This document shows, piece by piece, positions 39,014 to 47,784 of a stretch of DNA of 64,000 bases. Every line of letters starts with the position of its first letter. The stretch's first letter is position 1. Below the pieces are notes generated by a model that was given only the letters and a program-made list of their open reading frames with translations, searched no databases and was not told where the DNA came from. This DNA is from Novosphingobium sp. MD-1 (GTDB lineage Bacteria > Pseudomonadota > Alphaproteobacteria > Sphingomonadales > Sphingomonadaceae). The position numbers were made by a program, and so were the translations under genes. Location: NCBI RefSeq assembly GCF_001014975.1, contig NZ_BBXA01000013.1:620001-684000 (forward strand), in the 5' to 3' direction.

Positions 39014-39592
39014 ATGGCGTCCATCGCTGAGGCCCGGACATTTGCCGAAACGCTCGCCACCCGCCGTTCGCCGCTGCCGGATGCCCTCGTCGCGCCCGGG
39101 CCGAGCAGCGAGGAGATCGACAAGATCGTCGAAATCGCCCTGCGCGTGCCCGACCATGGCCGGCTCAGCCCCTGGCGGCTGATCCTGATCGCGGGCGAGG
39201 CCAAGCGCCTCTGGGTGGACCGCCTGCTGGAACTTGCCGAACAGAGGCCGGATGCGGGGAAGACGCGGGTCAGCACCCGCAAGCTCGCTTCGGCGCCGCT
39301 CGTGGTCGTGGTCGTCTCGGCGGCGATTCCGGGGCACAAGGTGCCGGAATGGGAACAGGTGCTTTCGGCCGGCGCGGTCTGCATGAACCTCGTCAACGGC
39401 GCGCACGCCCTGGGTTACGGCGCGCAGTGGCTTACCGGCTGGCACGCCTATGACGACCAGGCAACCGCCCTGCTGGGCCTGGCGGAAGACCAGAAGATCG
39501 CGGGCGTCATCCTGGTGGGCAGCGTGGCGGAACCGGCCCCGGAGCGCCCCCGCGCATCCGCAGACGAGGTAACGCGGTGGCTCGAAGCCTAA
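39014..39592 (+). CDS. Nitroreductase family flavoprotein (YdjA-like)
   Basis: A 192-residue FMN-binding nitroreductase-fold protein. LATRRSPLPDAL carries the N-terminal FMN phosphate-binding Arg, ALRVPDHGRLSPWRLILIAG the second contact, and ALGYGAQWLTGW the C-terminal region; the pattern is that of the short YdjA class. These reduce nitro-compounds or related electron-poor substrates with NAD(P)H, but the physiological role is rarely known. GGGAG lies eleven bases before the ATG at 39014. The divergent gap (38910-39013) holds a TATC-TTTTAAAT-GATA inverted repeat that could bind a regulator. Confidence 0.82.
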   Translation: MASIAEARTFAETLATRRSPLPDALVAPGPSSEEIDKIVEIALRVPDHGRLSPWRLILIAGEAKRLWVDRLLELAEQRPDAGKTRVSTRKLASAPLVVVVVSAAIPGHKVPEWEQVLSAGAVCMNLVNGAHALGYGAQWLTGWHAYDDQATALLGLAEDQKIAGVILVGSVAEPAPERPRASADEVTRWLEA

Positions 39593-39607
39593 GCACCCCG
39601 TGCGCGA

Positions 39608-40387
39608 TCAGTACCGCAACGTGTCGGCCTTGACCGTTACCGAGGTATCGAAGCCGTGCCGCCGTTCGCCCCCGCCCGAGAAATGCTCGCGGATGGCGCG
39701 TTCGGCGGTCGTTGCGTCGCCTTCCTCGATCGCCCGGTAGATACGCTCGTGCTCGCTCAGCAACGACATGCGCAACGCCCGGTCGGCGAACGTGCCGTGG
39801 ACCGACCGGTCCACCGCCAGGGCTTCGACTTGCGCGGTCCAGAGCTTTTCGAGCGCGCCGACGACCAGACTCATCGTCTCGTTGCCGCAGTTGTTCACCA
39901 GTTCGGAATGGAACGCGCGCGCCAGGACGATGAAGGCGGTCGGATCGTCGATGGCGGCTGCGCTGGCGTCGATATTCGCCCGCAGCTTGGGCAGCACGCT
40001 TGTCGCCCGATCGGGCCTCAGCGCTGCCTCGGCCGCGCAAGCCGGTTCCAGCAGCCGCATGCCGTTCAGGAGGTCGAGCAGGGAAACCGACCGCGCCTGC
40101 AGCACCAGCCCCAGCATGTAGGCCGCGGTGCCAGGTTGAGGCACGTGCACGATGGCACCGCCCACGTTGCCGCGGATCACCGTGACCAGCCCTTCGGTTT
40201 CCAGAATACGGAAAGCCTCGCGGATACAGGGAGGACTGACGCCGAATTCGGCCAGCAGCTCTTCCTGTTTAGGCAGCATGTCACCATCCGCCAGCGCGCC
40301 GGAGAGAATGCGCGACCGCAAGCTCGATGCCACGATTTCTGCGACGCGAGGCTGACGCAAGCGGCGCTTCTCCGTCTTCAAGCTCAC
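39608..40387 (-). CDS. GntR-family regulator with FCD domain
   Basis: A 259-residue regulator, start GTG at 40387. The N-terminal winged helix (about 15-80) includes GALADGDMLPKQEELLAEFGVSPPCIREAFRILETEGLV, and the FCD effector domain (about 100-230) includes ALLDLLNGMRLLEPACAA-like text and the metal-type histidines FHSELVNNC and LLSEHERI. FCD members sense organic acids, often via a bound metal. It is divergent from the DapA-like gene, which is its probable target. A TTG start 30 bases upstream is an alternative. Confidence 0.85.
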   Translation of the reverse strand: MSLKTEKRRLRQPRVAEIVASSLRSRILSGALADGDMLPKQEELLAEFGVSPPCIREAFRILETEGLVTVIRGNVGGAIVHVPQPGTAAYMLGLVLQARSVSLLDLLNGMRLLEPACAAEAALRPDRATSVLPKLRANIDASAAAIDDPTAFIVLARAFHSELVNNCGNETMSLVVGALEKLWTAQVEALAVDRSVHGTFADRALRMSLLSEHERIYRAIEEGDATTAERAIREHFSGGGERRHGFDTSVTVKADTLRY

Positions 40388-40502
40388 CCTAGGTACCCCC
40401 GTTAGGCCAATCGGCAAGGCTCTGCATTACGCTTGTGCTAAATCTTTGCAAGTCCAGCCGGCCTGCCTCCATTTCAAGGCCCAGCATTTCAAGGAGAGAA
40501 TG

Positions 40503-41420
40503 ATGAAAGCCGATGCGTCCCGCCTGCAGACCTTCACGATCAGCATAACCCCGTTCACCGAAGAGGGCGCGATCGATGAACCGGCGCTTCGCCGGCACCT
40601 GCGCAAGCTGGGCGATGCCGGCGTTGGCGTGTATGTCGGCGGCGGCGGCAGCGGCGAAGGCTATACCCTGTCCACGGACGAAACCGGACGCCTGCTGACC
40701 ATCGCGGTGGAGGAACTGAAAGGCAAGGCCCCGATCCGCGCGATGGGTGTGGAGCCGCGCACTGCACGCCAGATGATCGCCTTTCTGGACATGGCGCAGG
40801 GTGCCGGCGTCGATGCCGCGCAGGTCTATTCGCTGGATGTGGGGCATGGCCACGTGCCCACCCCGCGCGAACTAGATGCCTATTTCAGCGAAGTGCTGAC
40901 CAACACGGCGATCCCTGCCGTGCTGTCCACGCACCAGTCGGTGGGTTACGTGATCCCCGCGCCGGTGATCATTGATCTGTTCGCCAAGTATCCGCACCTG
41001 ATCGGCCTGAACGTCAGCCATCAGGACCCCGGCTATCTCCGCACGCTGGTCGATGCGCTGGGCGATCGGATCGACATCTGCGTCGGCGGCCCGCACCAGG
41101 CGCCGCTGGTGCTCGCGCTCGGCGGCCAGGGCTACCTATCCTCGGAAGGCAATATTGCGCCGCGCCTGTGCGCCAGCGTGATCGCGGCGGCGCAAGCGGG
41201 CGACAATGCGGCGTTCCTCGAACGGTGGGGCAAGCTGATGCGACTGTTCATGGCGCTCTATGGCAACGGCGGCATTCGCGTGACCAAGGCCCTGCTCAAC
41301 CACTTCGGCCTTGCCGGAGGCTATCCGCGCGCACCGCGCCTGCCGGTCGAACCGGATGCCTTTGCCAAGGCGCTGGCGGTCGTGGAGGAGGTCGGCCTTG
41401 CCGAGATCGAGGGCTGGTAA
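40503..41420 (+). CDS. DapA/N-acetylneuraminate-lyase family protein lacking catalytic residues
   Basis: A 305-residue (beta/alpha)8 protein of the dihydrodipicolinate synthase family. VGVYVGGGGSGEGYTLSTDE corresponds to the substrate-binding GTTGE loop. The family's Schiff-base lysine is replaced: the expected GIKE-type segment reads HLIGLNVSHQD with Asn170, and the YN-x-P motif holding the catalytic tyrosine reads VLSTHQSVGYV. So the normal aldolase mechanism should not operate. AAGGAG lies six bases before the chosen ATG (40503). It is divergent from the FCD regulator. It may be a lyase with another mechanism, or a binding protein. Confidence 0.8.
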   Translation: MKADASRLQTFTISITPFTEEGAIDEPALRRHLRKLGDAGVGVYVGGGGSGEGYTLSTDETGRLLTIAVEELKGKAPIRAMGVEPRTARQMIAFLDMAQGAGVDAAQVYSLDVGHGHVPTPRELDAYFSEVLTNTAIPAVLSTHQSVGYVIPAPVIIDLFAKYPHLIGLNVSHQDPGYLRTLVDALGDRIDICVGGPHQAPLVLALGGQGYLSSEGNIAPRLCASVIAAAQAGDNAAFLERWGKLMRLFMALYGNGGIRVTKALLNHFGLAGGYPRAPRLPVEPDAFAKALAVVEEVGLAEIEGW

Positions 41421-41447
41421 TCGGGCTGGCCCGCTTGCGCGGCGGCG

Positions 41448-42209
41448 CTATTCCCCGCGCAGGTCGGCGAGGCTCGTTTCAAAGCGCCGTACCGCCCGGT
41501 CCACGTAGCCGGGATGGGTCAAGATCTTCGCCCGCCGCGCCCTTGCCCCGTCGAAGGCGATCACGGCGGCGGCTTCGGGCGTGATGGAATCCGCCGGCGG
41601 AGCACGGTCGGGGTCCACGGCATCGAAGATGGGCGTGGCGACCGCGCCGGGCATGAGCAGGGAAACGCCGACGCCGGTGCCCTGCAATTCGGCGTCCAGC
41701 GCCTCGGTCACCGGCCACAGCGCGTGCTTGGTCGCGCAATAGGCGGCAAGGCCCGGAGTGACGACCATCGATCCGGTCGATCCGGTCACGACGACCTGGC
41801 CCCCGTGCCCATGCGCCACCATGGCCGGCACGAAGGCCTGCAACGTGCCAATGGCCCCCAGCACGTTAATGTCGAACAGCAGCCGCCAGTCGGCGGCCGG
41901 CATGTGCAGCACCCCGCCCCCGCGCAACACGCCGGCATTGACGAACAACAGGGCAATGGGGGGCAGGAGTTCCGCGCACTCCGCTGCGAACGAAGCCAGT
42001 TCATCCGCTTTCGTGACATCCACCACGCGCAGGCAATGCGCTATGCCGGCGGCATCGAGGTCCGCCGCCAGGCGCGCAAGGCCTGGGGCATCGCGGTCGC
42101 AGGCGGCCACGGCCATGCCCTGCCTTGCCGCATGCCGCGCCAGCGCCGCGCCGATGCCCGACGCGGCGCCGGTCACGACGGCTGTGCGGCCGGCTATGGC
42201 TACGGTCAT
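41448..42209 (-). CDS. SDR-family oxidoreductase
   Basis: A 253-residue short-chain dehydrogenase of classical type. TAVVTGAASGIGAALARHAA binds the dinucleotide, NAGVLRGGGVLHM follows, and the active Ser-Tyr-Lys set is VVTGSTGSMVVTPGLAAYCATKHAL. The substrate is unknown. Its start overlaps the stop of the upstream LLM gene as ATGA, so the two are co-translated. Pairing of an SDR with an FMN-dependent oxygenase suggests oxidation of an alcohol to the ketone or the reverse in one pathway. Confidence 0.85.
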   Translation of the reverse strand: MTVAIAGRTAVVTGAASGIGAALARHAARQGMAVAACDRDAPGLARLAADLDAAGIAHCLRVVDVTKADELASFAAECAELLPPIALLFVNAGVLRGGGVLHMPAADWRLLFDINVLGAIGTLQAFVPAMVAHGHGGQVVVTGSTGSMVVTPGLAAYCATKHALWPVTEALDAELQGTGVGVSLLMPGAVATPIFDAVDPDRAPPADSITPEAAAVIAFDGARARRAKILTHPGYVDRAVRRFETSLADLRGE

Positions 42210-43336
42210 CGGAAGTGGGGAATCACATGGGTGCCGATCTTGCGCAGCGTTTCAAGCTGCGCCCATTGCGGCACGGTGCCCATGTTGGTCATGAACAGGA
42301 TCTCGTCGGCGCCAGCGGCCGCGAGCTGCTCCACGTAGTTGATGCAATCGGCCACGCTGCCATAGGCGTTCCTGGCATTCAGGATGCCGCCGCTCGGACG
42401 GCGTCCGCCTTCGTCCGGGCGCAAGTCCATGGTCAGCGTCTCGGAGGCGAGCTTGGTGGTGATGATCGTGTCGGTGCCTTCCTCGACAAGCTGGTCGCCC
42501 CAGGTTTCGGGTTCCGGCTTCGGTCCGCCGCCATACCAGTAGTTGAGCGATTCATAGAAATAGCGCTGGCCACGAATGCCGATCCGGCGTGCCTCCTCCG
42601 CATCGTCCAGCACGATGGTGGGGCACAGCGCCGCAAGGTGCTGGATGGGACGGTAACCCACCTGGTCCTCGGGCAGGCGCGTTGCCCAGGCATCGCGATA
42701 GACCTTGTTCTTGGTCGCCACCTCTTCCGGTCCGCCAAAGCCCAGCACCAGCGCACCCATGCCGCGCTGGCCGGCGCGGGCCAGCGTATCCATGTTGGTG
42801 CACGCCAGGTACATCGGAGGGTGCGGTTCCTGGAACGGCTTGGGATGGATCGGGCGCGGCGGGATACTGATATGCGGGCCGTTGTGTTCGACCTCGTCTT
42901 CCACGAACATGCGCGGAATCAGGTACATCGCCTCGTCGATCAGCGGCTGCAGCGCCTTGAGGTCGTAGCCGTAAGCGCCCGCTTCCTGCTGGCTTCCGCC
43001 CTTGCCGACCCCGAAATGCACGCGGCCCTTTGAGAGGATATCCAGCGTCGCGACCCGTTCGGCGACCTTGATCGGATGATTCATGGCAGGCATGAGGCAC
43101 ACCACCCCGTGCCCGATGCCGATGCGCGACGTCCGCCCGGCGATATAGGCAAGGAACGTTTCCGGCGCGCTCATGTGGGCATAGTGGGTGAGCGAGGTGT
43201 GCTCTACGCTCCATACCACGTCGAAACCCAGCTGTTCCGCCAACAAGGCCTGTTCGACCAGTTCGTCGAACACCTGCTTCTCGCCGCGTGGCGAAGCATC
43301 GACGATCTGAGCTTCAAAAATCAGCGAGAATCGCAT
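42206..43336 (-). CDS. LLM-class FMN/F420-type flavin-dependent oxidoreductase
   Basis: A 376-residue luciferase-like monooxygenase-fold protein. Residues MRFSLIFEAQ open the barrel; LGFDVVWSVEHTSLTHYAHM, GIGHGVVCLMPAMNHPIKVAERVATLDILSKGRVHFGVGKGG (read in parts) and ADEILFMTNMGTVPQW are family features. Members use reduced FMN supplied by a reductase, or F420. The start at 43336 has GAGAG upstream; the open frame continues further as a shadow of the divergent thiolase gene. It heads a two-gene unit with the SDR and is divergent from the thiolase/RibB unit. Confidence 0.85.
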   Translation of the reverse strand: MRFSLIFEAQIVDASPRGEKQVFDELVEQALLAEQLGFDVVWSVEHTSLTHYAHMSAPETFLAYIAGRTSRIGIGHGVVCLMPAMNHPIKVAERVATLDILSKGRVHFGVGKGGSQQEAGAYGYDLKALQPLIDEAMYLIPRMFVEDEVEHNGPHISIPPRPIHPKPFQEPHPPMYLACTNMDTLARAGQRGMGALVLGFGGPEEVATKNKVYRDAWATRLPEDQVGYRPIQHLAALCPTIVLDDAEEARRIGIRGQRYFYESLNYWYGGGPKPEPETWGDQLVEEGTDTIITTKLASETLTMDLRPDEGGRRPSGGILNARNAYGSVADCINYVEQLAAAGADEILFMTNMGTVPQWAQLETLRKIGTHVIPHFR

Positions 43337-43615
43337 TGTTGTTTCTCTCAGGCTCCCAGTTCCGTTTCCGTAACTCGGCGTGAGGCACCCGCCTTTCAAA
43401 TGCCGTTTGGCGGCGCGAGAGTTAGCGTGCGGGCATCGCTGCGCCCGAACCTTGCCGGTTTGCGATCGCAGCCGCGACGGGTCGATGCCGCCCGTCGATG
43501 CCGCACAGCGACGGCCTTGATGATCCAATGGCAATAGAGCGCCGCATCCCGCCCGGATAACGCCGTCCCCGACAGGCCACGATGAAAGCGGCCAGATCTG
43601 CGGAGAAGGAACCCC
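43337..43615. promoter_or_regulatory. Divergent spacer between LLM and thiolase units
   Basis: This 279-bp gap has no gene I can support. It contains a direct repeat GTCGATGCCGC (43481 and 43493) and a strong ribosome site GGAGAAGGA before the thiolase ATG. I see no palindrome of the types found upstream of the neighbouring operons. Confidence 0.4.
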
Positions 43616-44818
43616 ATGCGCGAAGCCCTTGTCGTCTCCACCGCCCGGACTCCGATCGGGAAGGCCTATCGCGGCGCCTACAACAACGCCGAGGCCCCAT
43701 TGCTGTCGGGCCATGCCGTGGCCGAAGCGGTGCGGCGGGCGGGGCTCGATCCGGCGCGCGTGGAAGACGTGATCATGGGCTGCGCCGCGCAGCAGGGGAC
43801 GCAGGGCTACAACATCGGCCGGCTGACGGCGGCGGCGGCGGGACTGCCCGACAGCGCCGCCGGCATGTCGCTGGATCGCCAGTGCGCGTCGGGGCTGATG
43901 GCGATCGCCACCGCCGCGAAGCAAATCATGCACGACGGCATGGATGTGGTGGCGGGTGGCGGTGTCGAATCGATCAGCCTGACGCAGAACGCGCACAAGA
44001 ACGGCTATCGCGCGCAGTCCGAGGCGGTTCTGGCGCACAGCCCGCACATGTACATGGCGATGATCGAAACCGCCGAAGTCGTCTCGGAACGCTATGGCAT
44101 CAGCCGCGAGGCGCAAGACGCCTATGCCTTGCAAAGCCAGCAGCGGACCGCGGCCGCCTACGCCGCCGGACGCTACGACGCGGAGCTGGCGCCGCTGACC
44201 ACGCGCATGATCGTGACCGACAAGACCACCGGTGAACAGAGCGAACGCACCGTCACGCTCGACCGCGACGAAGGCCCCCGCGCCGAAACCACGCTGGACG
44301 GCCTCTCCAGCTTAAAACCCGTGTGGACCGGCGGCGAGCTGACAGGGCCGGGCCGGTTCCTCACTGCGGGCAACGCCAGCCAGCTGTCCGATGGCGCCGC
44401 CGCGTGCGTGCTGGTCGAAGCGGGGGTTGCCGCGCGCGAGGGGCTGACGCCGCTGGGCGCGTATCGCGGCATGGCCGTGGCGGGCTGCCCGCCCGAGGAA
44501 ATGGGCACCGGACCGATCCATGCGGTGCCCAGGCTGCTGGCGCAACATGGCCTGACGGTCGACGATATCGGCCTGTGGGAACTGAACGAAGCGTTCGCCG
44601 CGCAAGTGCTGCCCTGCCGCGACAGGCTCGGCATTCCCGACGACCGCCTCAACGTCGATGGCGGCGCGATTTCCATCGGGCATCCGTTCGGCATGTCGGG
44701 CGCGCGCATGGTCGGGCACGCGCTGATCGAGGGCAAGCGGCGCGGCGTGCGCTATGTCGTGATCACGATGTGCGTCGGCGGCGGCATGGGCGCCGCCGGA
44801 CTGTTCGAGGTGCTGTGA
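43616..44818 (+). CDS. Acetyl-CoA acyltransferase (thiolase)
   Basis: A 400-residue thiolase with a complete active site: nucleophile C90 in [11 protein letters not shown]356 in [10 protein letters not shown] and C386 in [22 protein letters not shown] and [10 protein letters not shown] are also family marks. It cleaves 3-oxoacyl-CoA with CoA in the cytoplasm. The start has GGAGAAGG upstream. It is the first gene of a unit with ribB (TGATG overlap) and is divergent from the LLM gene. Unlike the thiolase-like protein at 53523, it keeps both cysteines and so is a normal thiolase. Confidence 0.93.
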   Translation: MREALVVSTARTPIGKAYRGAYNNAEAPLLSGHAVAEAVRRAGLDPARVEDVIMGCAAQQGTQGYNIGRLTAAAAGLPDSAAGMSLDRQCASGLMAIATAAKQIMHDGMDVVAGGGVESISLTQNAHKNGYRAQSEAVLAHSPHMYMAMIETAEVVSERYGISREAQDAYALQSQQRTAAAYAAGRYDAELAPLTTRMIVTDKTTGEQSERTVTLDRDEGPRAETTLDGLSSLKPVWTGGELTGPGRFLTAGNASQLSDGAAACVLVEAGVAAREGLTPLGAYRGMAVAGCPPEEMGTGPIHAVPRLLAQHGLTVDDIGLWELNEAFAAQVLPCRDRLGIPDDRLNVDGGAISIGHPFGMSGARMVGHALIEGKRRGVRYVVITMCVGGGMGAAGLFEVL

Positions 44819-45960
44819 TGACCGCGCTGGCTCCGATCGCGCTGCGCCATCGCTTTCTGGCGACGCCCGAGGAAATCATCAACGAAGCACGCAACGGCCG
44901 GATGTTCATCCTGGTCGATGACGAGGATCGCGAGAACGAAGGCGATCTCGTCATCCCCGCGCAAATGGCGACGCCCGACGCGATCAATTTCATGGCGCGG
45001 TACGGGCGCGGCCTCGTCTGCCTGGCGATGACGCGGGACCGGTCGGAACAGCTTGGCCTGGAGCCGATGAGCCGCCGCAACGGATCGCCGTTCGAAACCG
45101 CGTTCACGGTCTCGATCGAAGCGCGCGACGGCGTCACCACGGGCATTTCGGCAGCGGACCGCGCCCGCACCATCGCGGTGGCGATCGACGCGGCCCGGAC
45201 ACGCGCGGACATCGTCACGCCGGGGCATGTCTTTCCGCTGGTGGCGCGCGATGGCGGCGTGCTGGTGCGCGCCGGGCATACGGAAGCGGCAGTCGATGTC
45301 GCCCGGCTGGCGGGCCTCAACCCATCGGGCGTCATTTGCGAGATCCTCAACGAGGACGGGACGATGGCCCGGCTCGACGACCTTATTCCCTATGCGCAGG
45401 ACCACGGTCTCAAGATCGGGACGATCCGCGATCTCATCGCCTATCGCCGTCGGCACGACCATCTGGTCGAACGCCGCGCGGAAATGTCGTTCCGCAGCAA
45501 GCATTCGGGCGACTGGAGGATCATGTCCTATCGCAACACCGTGACCGGCGCGGAAATCGTCGCGCTGGTCAAGGGCACCGTCGATCAGGATAGCCCGGTG
45601 CTGACGCGGATGCATGTCCATTCGCCGCTGGCGGATCTGCTGGCAGAGGACGACCCCCGCTCGGGCCTTCTGGAACGCGCGATGGACCGGATCGCGCAGG
45701 AAGGCAGCGGCGTGGTCATCGTGCTCAGCTCGCCCGCGCCCGATCTGGTTGGCTGCATCATCCGCGCACGCGAAGCGGGGCGCGAGGAAAGCGCTGGCCG
45801 GCATGTCGCCGTGCGGGAATACGGGATCGGCGCGCAAGTGCTCACCGATCTCGGCATTCACCGCATCGTGCTGCTCAGCAACAGCGAGGCCAGCTTCATC
45901 GGGCTGGATGGCTACGGGATCGAAATCGTCGACCAACGGCCTCTGACCGACGACATCTAA
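44818..45960 (+). CDS. ribB: 3,4-dihydroxy-2-butanone-4-phosphate synthase with degenerate GTP-cyclohydrolase-II-like domain
   Basis: A 380-residue riboflavin-precursor enzyme. The DHBP synthase domain (about 10-210) carries DDEDRENEGDL at 34-44, VTTGISAADRARTI and PGHVFPL / RAGHTEAAVDVARLAG. It turns ribulose-5-phosphate into dihydroxybutanone phosphate plus formate. The C-terminal part keeps the GCH-II outline (REYGIGAQVLTDLGIHRI) but the zinc-cysteine motif is missing (VLTRMHVHSPLADLLAEDD), so it should not open GTP. This is the RibBX type. The start overlaps the thiolase stop. It may supply extra flavin for the local FMN and FAD enzymes. Confidence 0.9.
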   Translation: MTALAPIALRHRFLATPEEIINEARNGRMFILVDDEDRENEGDLVIPAQMATPDAINFMARYGRGLVCLAMTRDRSEQLGLEPMSRRNGSPFETAFTVSIEARDGVTTGISAADRARTIAVAIDAARTRADIVTPGHVFPLVARDGGVLVRAGHTEAAVDVARLAGLNPSGVICEILNEDGTMARLDDLIPYAQDHGLKIGTIRDLIAYRRRHDHLVERRAEMSFRSKHSGDWRIMSYRNTVTGAEIVALVKGTVDQDSPVLTRMHVHSPLADLLAEDDPRSGLLERAMDRIAQEGSGVVIVLSSPAPDLVGCIIRAREAGREESAGRHVAVREYGIGAQVLTDLGIHRIVLLSNSEASFIGLDGYGIEIVDQRPLTDDI

Positions 45961-45981
45961 CATTGCAATGTTAGCTATAAT
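45958..45981 (+). promoter_or_regulatory. Palindrome TAACATTGCAATGTTA plus TATAAT box
   Basis: The 16-bp perfect palindrome (45958-45973) begins in the ribB stop codon and is followed after two bases by TATAAT (45976-45981), so the palindrome fills the -35/-10 spacer of the amidohydrolase promoter. The same core CATTGCAAT-R-TT occurs in the promoter of the 14-gene operon at 62064-62075. A repressor binding there would block both; its gene is not identifiable here. Confidence 0.65.
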
Positions 45982-46016
45982 ATGGCCTTATCGGATTTCA
46001 AAGACAGGAGAGGCGC

Positions 46017-47753
46017 ATGACCGATATTCTGATCAAGGGGGGAACCGTCGTCGATGGCACGGGCGCACCAGCCTATGCCGCCGACGTTCGCGTGAAGGAT
46101 GGCTTCATCGCGGAGATCGCGCCCGGACTGGCCGCTGCCGCCGGCGAACGCGTGGTCGATGCGAAGGACTGCATTGTATCCCCCGGGTTCATCGAGCCGC
46201 ATACCCACATGGACGCGGTGATGTGGTGGCAGCCCGATCTCGATCCGCTGCCCGGCTATGGCGTGTCCACCGTGGTCATCGGCAACTGCGGCTTTACCGC
46301 CGCGCCCGTCCACGCCGATCCCGAAGTGCGGATGGAAATGGTCAAGATATTCTCGTTCTTCGAGGAAGTCGCCGAAAAGCCGTTCCTGGACATCCTGCCC
46401 TGGGACTGGAGCACCTGGTCCGAATACCGCGCCTCGATGCAGGCGAAGTGCAAGGTTTCCACGAACATCGCCGGCTATGCCGGGCACATCGCCATCCGCC
46501 TGGCCGTGATGGGCATGGACGCCTGGGATCGCGCGGCGACTCCCGACGAAATCCGCAAGATGTGCGCGCTGCTGGAAGACGCGATCGATGCCGGTGCGCT
46601 GGGCATGTCGTCCAACCTGATGGACCATGACAGCAAGGATCGCCCGGTGCCGAGCCTTGTGGCCGACGATGCCGAATGGACCGCGCTGATCGGCGTGCTC
46701 GCCAGCCGGCCGGGCAGCCAGTTGCAGGTCATTCTGGATACCTTCTTCAAGCTGAAGGCGCCCGAACAGATGGAGCGGCTCGGCAACCTGTGCCGGGGGC
46801 TTGGCGTGCGCGTGCAGATGGCGGGCGCGGCCGGCCTGCTGCATTTCCAGGATTCGATCCGCGACCGAATGTGGGAGATTTCCGAGCAACAACGCCAGGA
46901 AGGGCTCGATTTCTGGCCGAGCTTTGCCCACGTTCCGCCCACCACGGCGCTCAACTTCTTCAGCAGTTCCTCGTTCGCGCAGGCCAACGAATACGTGTGG
47001 CACGAGATCGTTCAGGCCCCGACAACCGAGGAAAAGATCGCGCTGCTCCAGGACGAGGACTTCCGCGCCCGCGCCCGAGACAGCTGGGACAACAAGGCCT
47101 TCCGCCAGTCGCTCGTGGCGAATCCGCACATGATGTTGCTGATGGATTCGGAAACCGGTGCCGGCCCGCTTGGGCTGAGTCTGAAGGACCTGGCCGAACA
47201 GACGGGCAAGCACCCGTCCGACGCGCTGGCCGACTGGGTGCTGGCGAACGGGGTCGGGTCGATCGTCAACCGCGTGCCGCACGCCATGCACTTCGACAAG
47301 ACGGTCGATCTCATCCGGATGAGCCAGACCGTGGCCAACATTTCCGACGCCGGCGCCCATGGGCAAATGCTGTGCGGCGGCGGCGAGAACATCCTGCTCA
47401 TCACGCGCTTCTTCCGCGACAAGGAACTGACGCTGGAAGAGGCGATCCATGCGCAGACGGGCAAGCAGGCAGAACATTTCAATTTCAGCGACCGCGGCGT
47501 GATCAAGCCCGGCTATCGGGCCGACATCGCGGTGTTCCACCTCGACGAGATCGAGGCCCGTCCCCTGAAGCGCGTGTTCGACGTGCCCGACGGCAAGGGC
47601 GGCTTCACCTGGCGGTTCACCCGCGATGCCGCACCGATGCGCCTCACGCTCGTCAACGGCGTGCCGACATTCGAGAACGGCGCGTTTACCGGGGAGCTTC
47701 CCGGGGAATTCGTAGGCCCCGCCATCCAGAAAATCGCGGTCGCGGCGGCATGA
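46017..47753 (+). CDS. Amidohydrolase-superfamily protein (N-acyl-D-amino-acid deacylase-like)
   Basis: A 578-residue metal-dependent hydrolase. The first metal site is GFIEPHTHMDAVMWW, followed by NCGFTAAPVHADP and NIAGYAGHIAIR, and the closing aspartate motif NISDAGAHGQM; GYRADIAVFHLDE is the C-terminal sandwich region. The overall match is to D-aminoacylase/N-acyl-D-amino-acid deacylase, but homologues in sphingomonads lie in CoA-thioester gene clusters and probably hydrolyse other substrates such as cyclic amides or ring ketones. AGGAGAGG precedes the ATG. It forms a unit with the COQ4-like gene 31 bases downstream. Confidence 0.85.
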   Translation: MTDILIKGGTVVDGTGAPAYAADVRVKDGFIAEIAPGLAAAAGERVVDAKDCIVSPGFIEPHTHMDAVMWWQPDLDPLPGYGVSTVVIGNCGFTAAPVHADPEVRMEMVKIFSFFEEVAEKPFLDILPWDWSTWSEYRASMQAKCKVSTNIAGYAGHIAIRLAVMGMDAWDRAATPDEIRKMCALLEDAIDAGALGMSSNLMDHDSKDRPVPSLVADDAEWTALIGVLASRPGSQLQVILDTFFKLKAPEQMERLGNLCRGLGVRVQMAGAAGLLHFQDSIRDRMWEISEQQRQEGLDFWPSFAHVPPTTALNFFSSSSFAQANEYVWHEIVQAPTTEEKIALLQDEDFRARARDSWDNKAFRQSLVANPHMMLLMDSETGAGPLGLSLKDLAEQTGKHPSDALADWVLANGVGSIVNRVPHAMHFDKTVDLIRMSQTVANISDAGAHGQMLCGGGENILLITRFFRDKELTLEEAIHAQTGKQAEHFNFSDRGVIKPGYRADIAVFHLDEIEARPLKRVFDVPDGKGGFTWRFTRDAAPMRLTLVNGVPTFENGAFTGELPGEFVGPAIQKIAVAAA

Positions 47754-47784
47754 CCGACGCGCCCCGCATCAGGAGGTCGAGAGG

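Noticed and set aside
43481-43503. Direct repeat GTCGATGCCGC as an operator
   Set aside because: Two copies only, GC-rich and not symmetric; it looks like a local duplication in a non-coding spacer.
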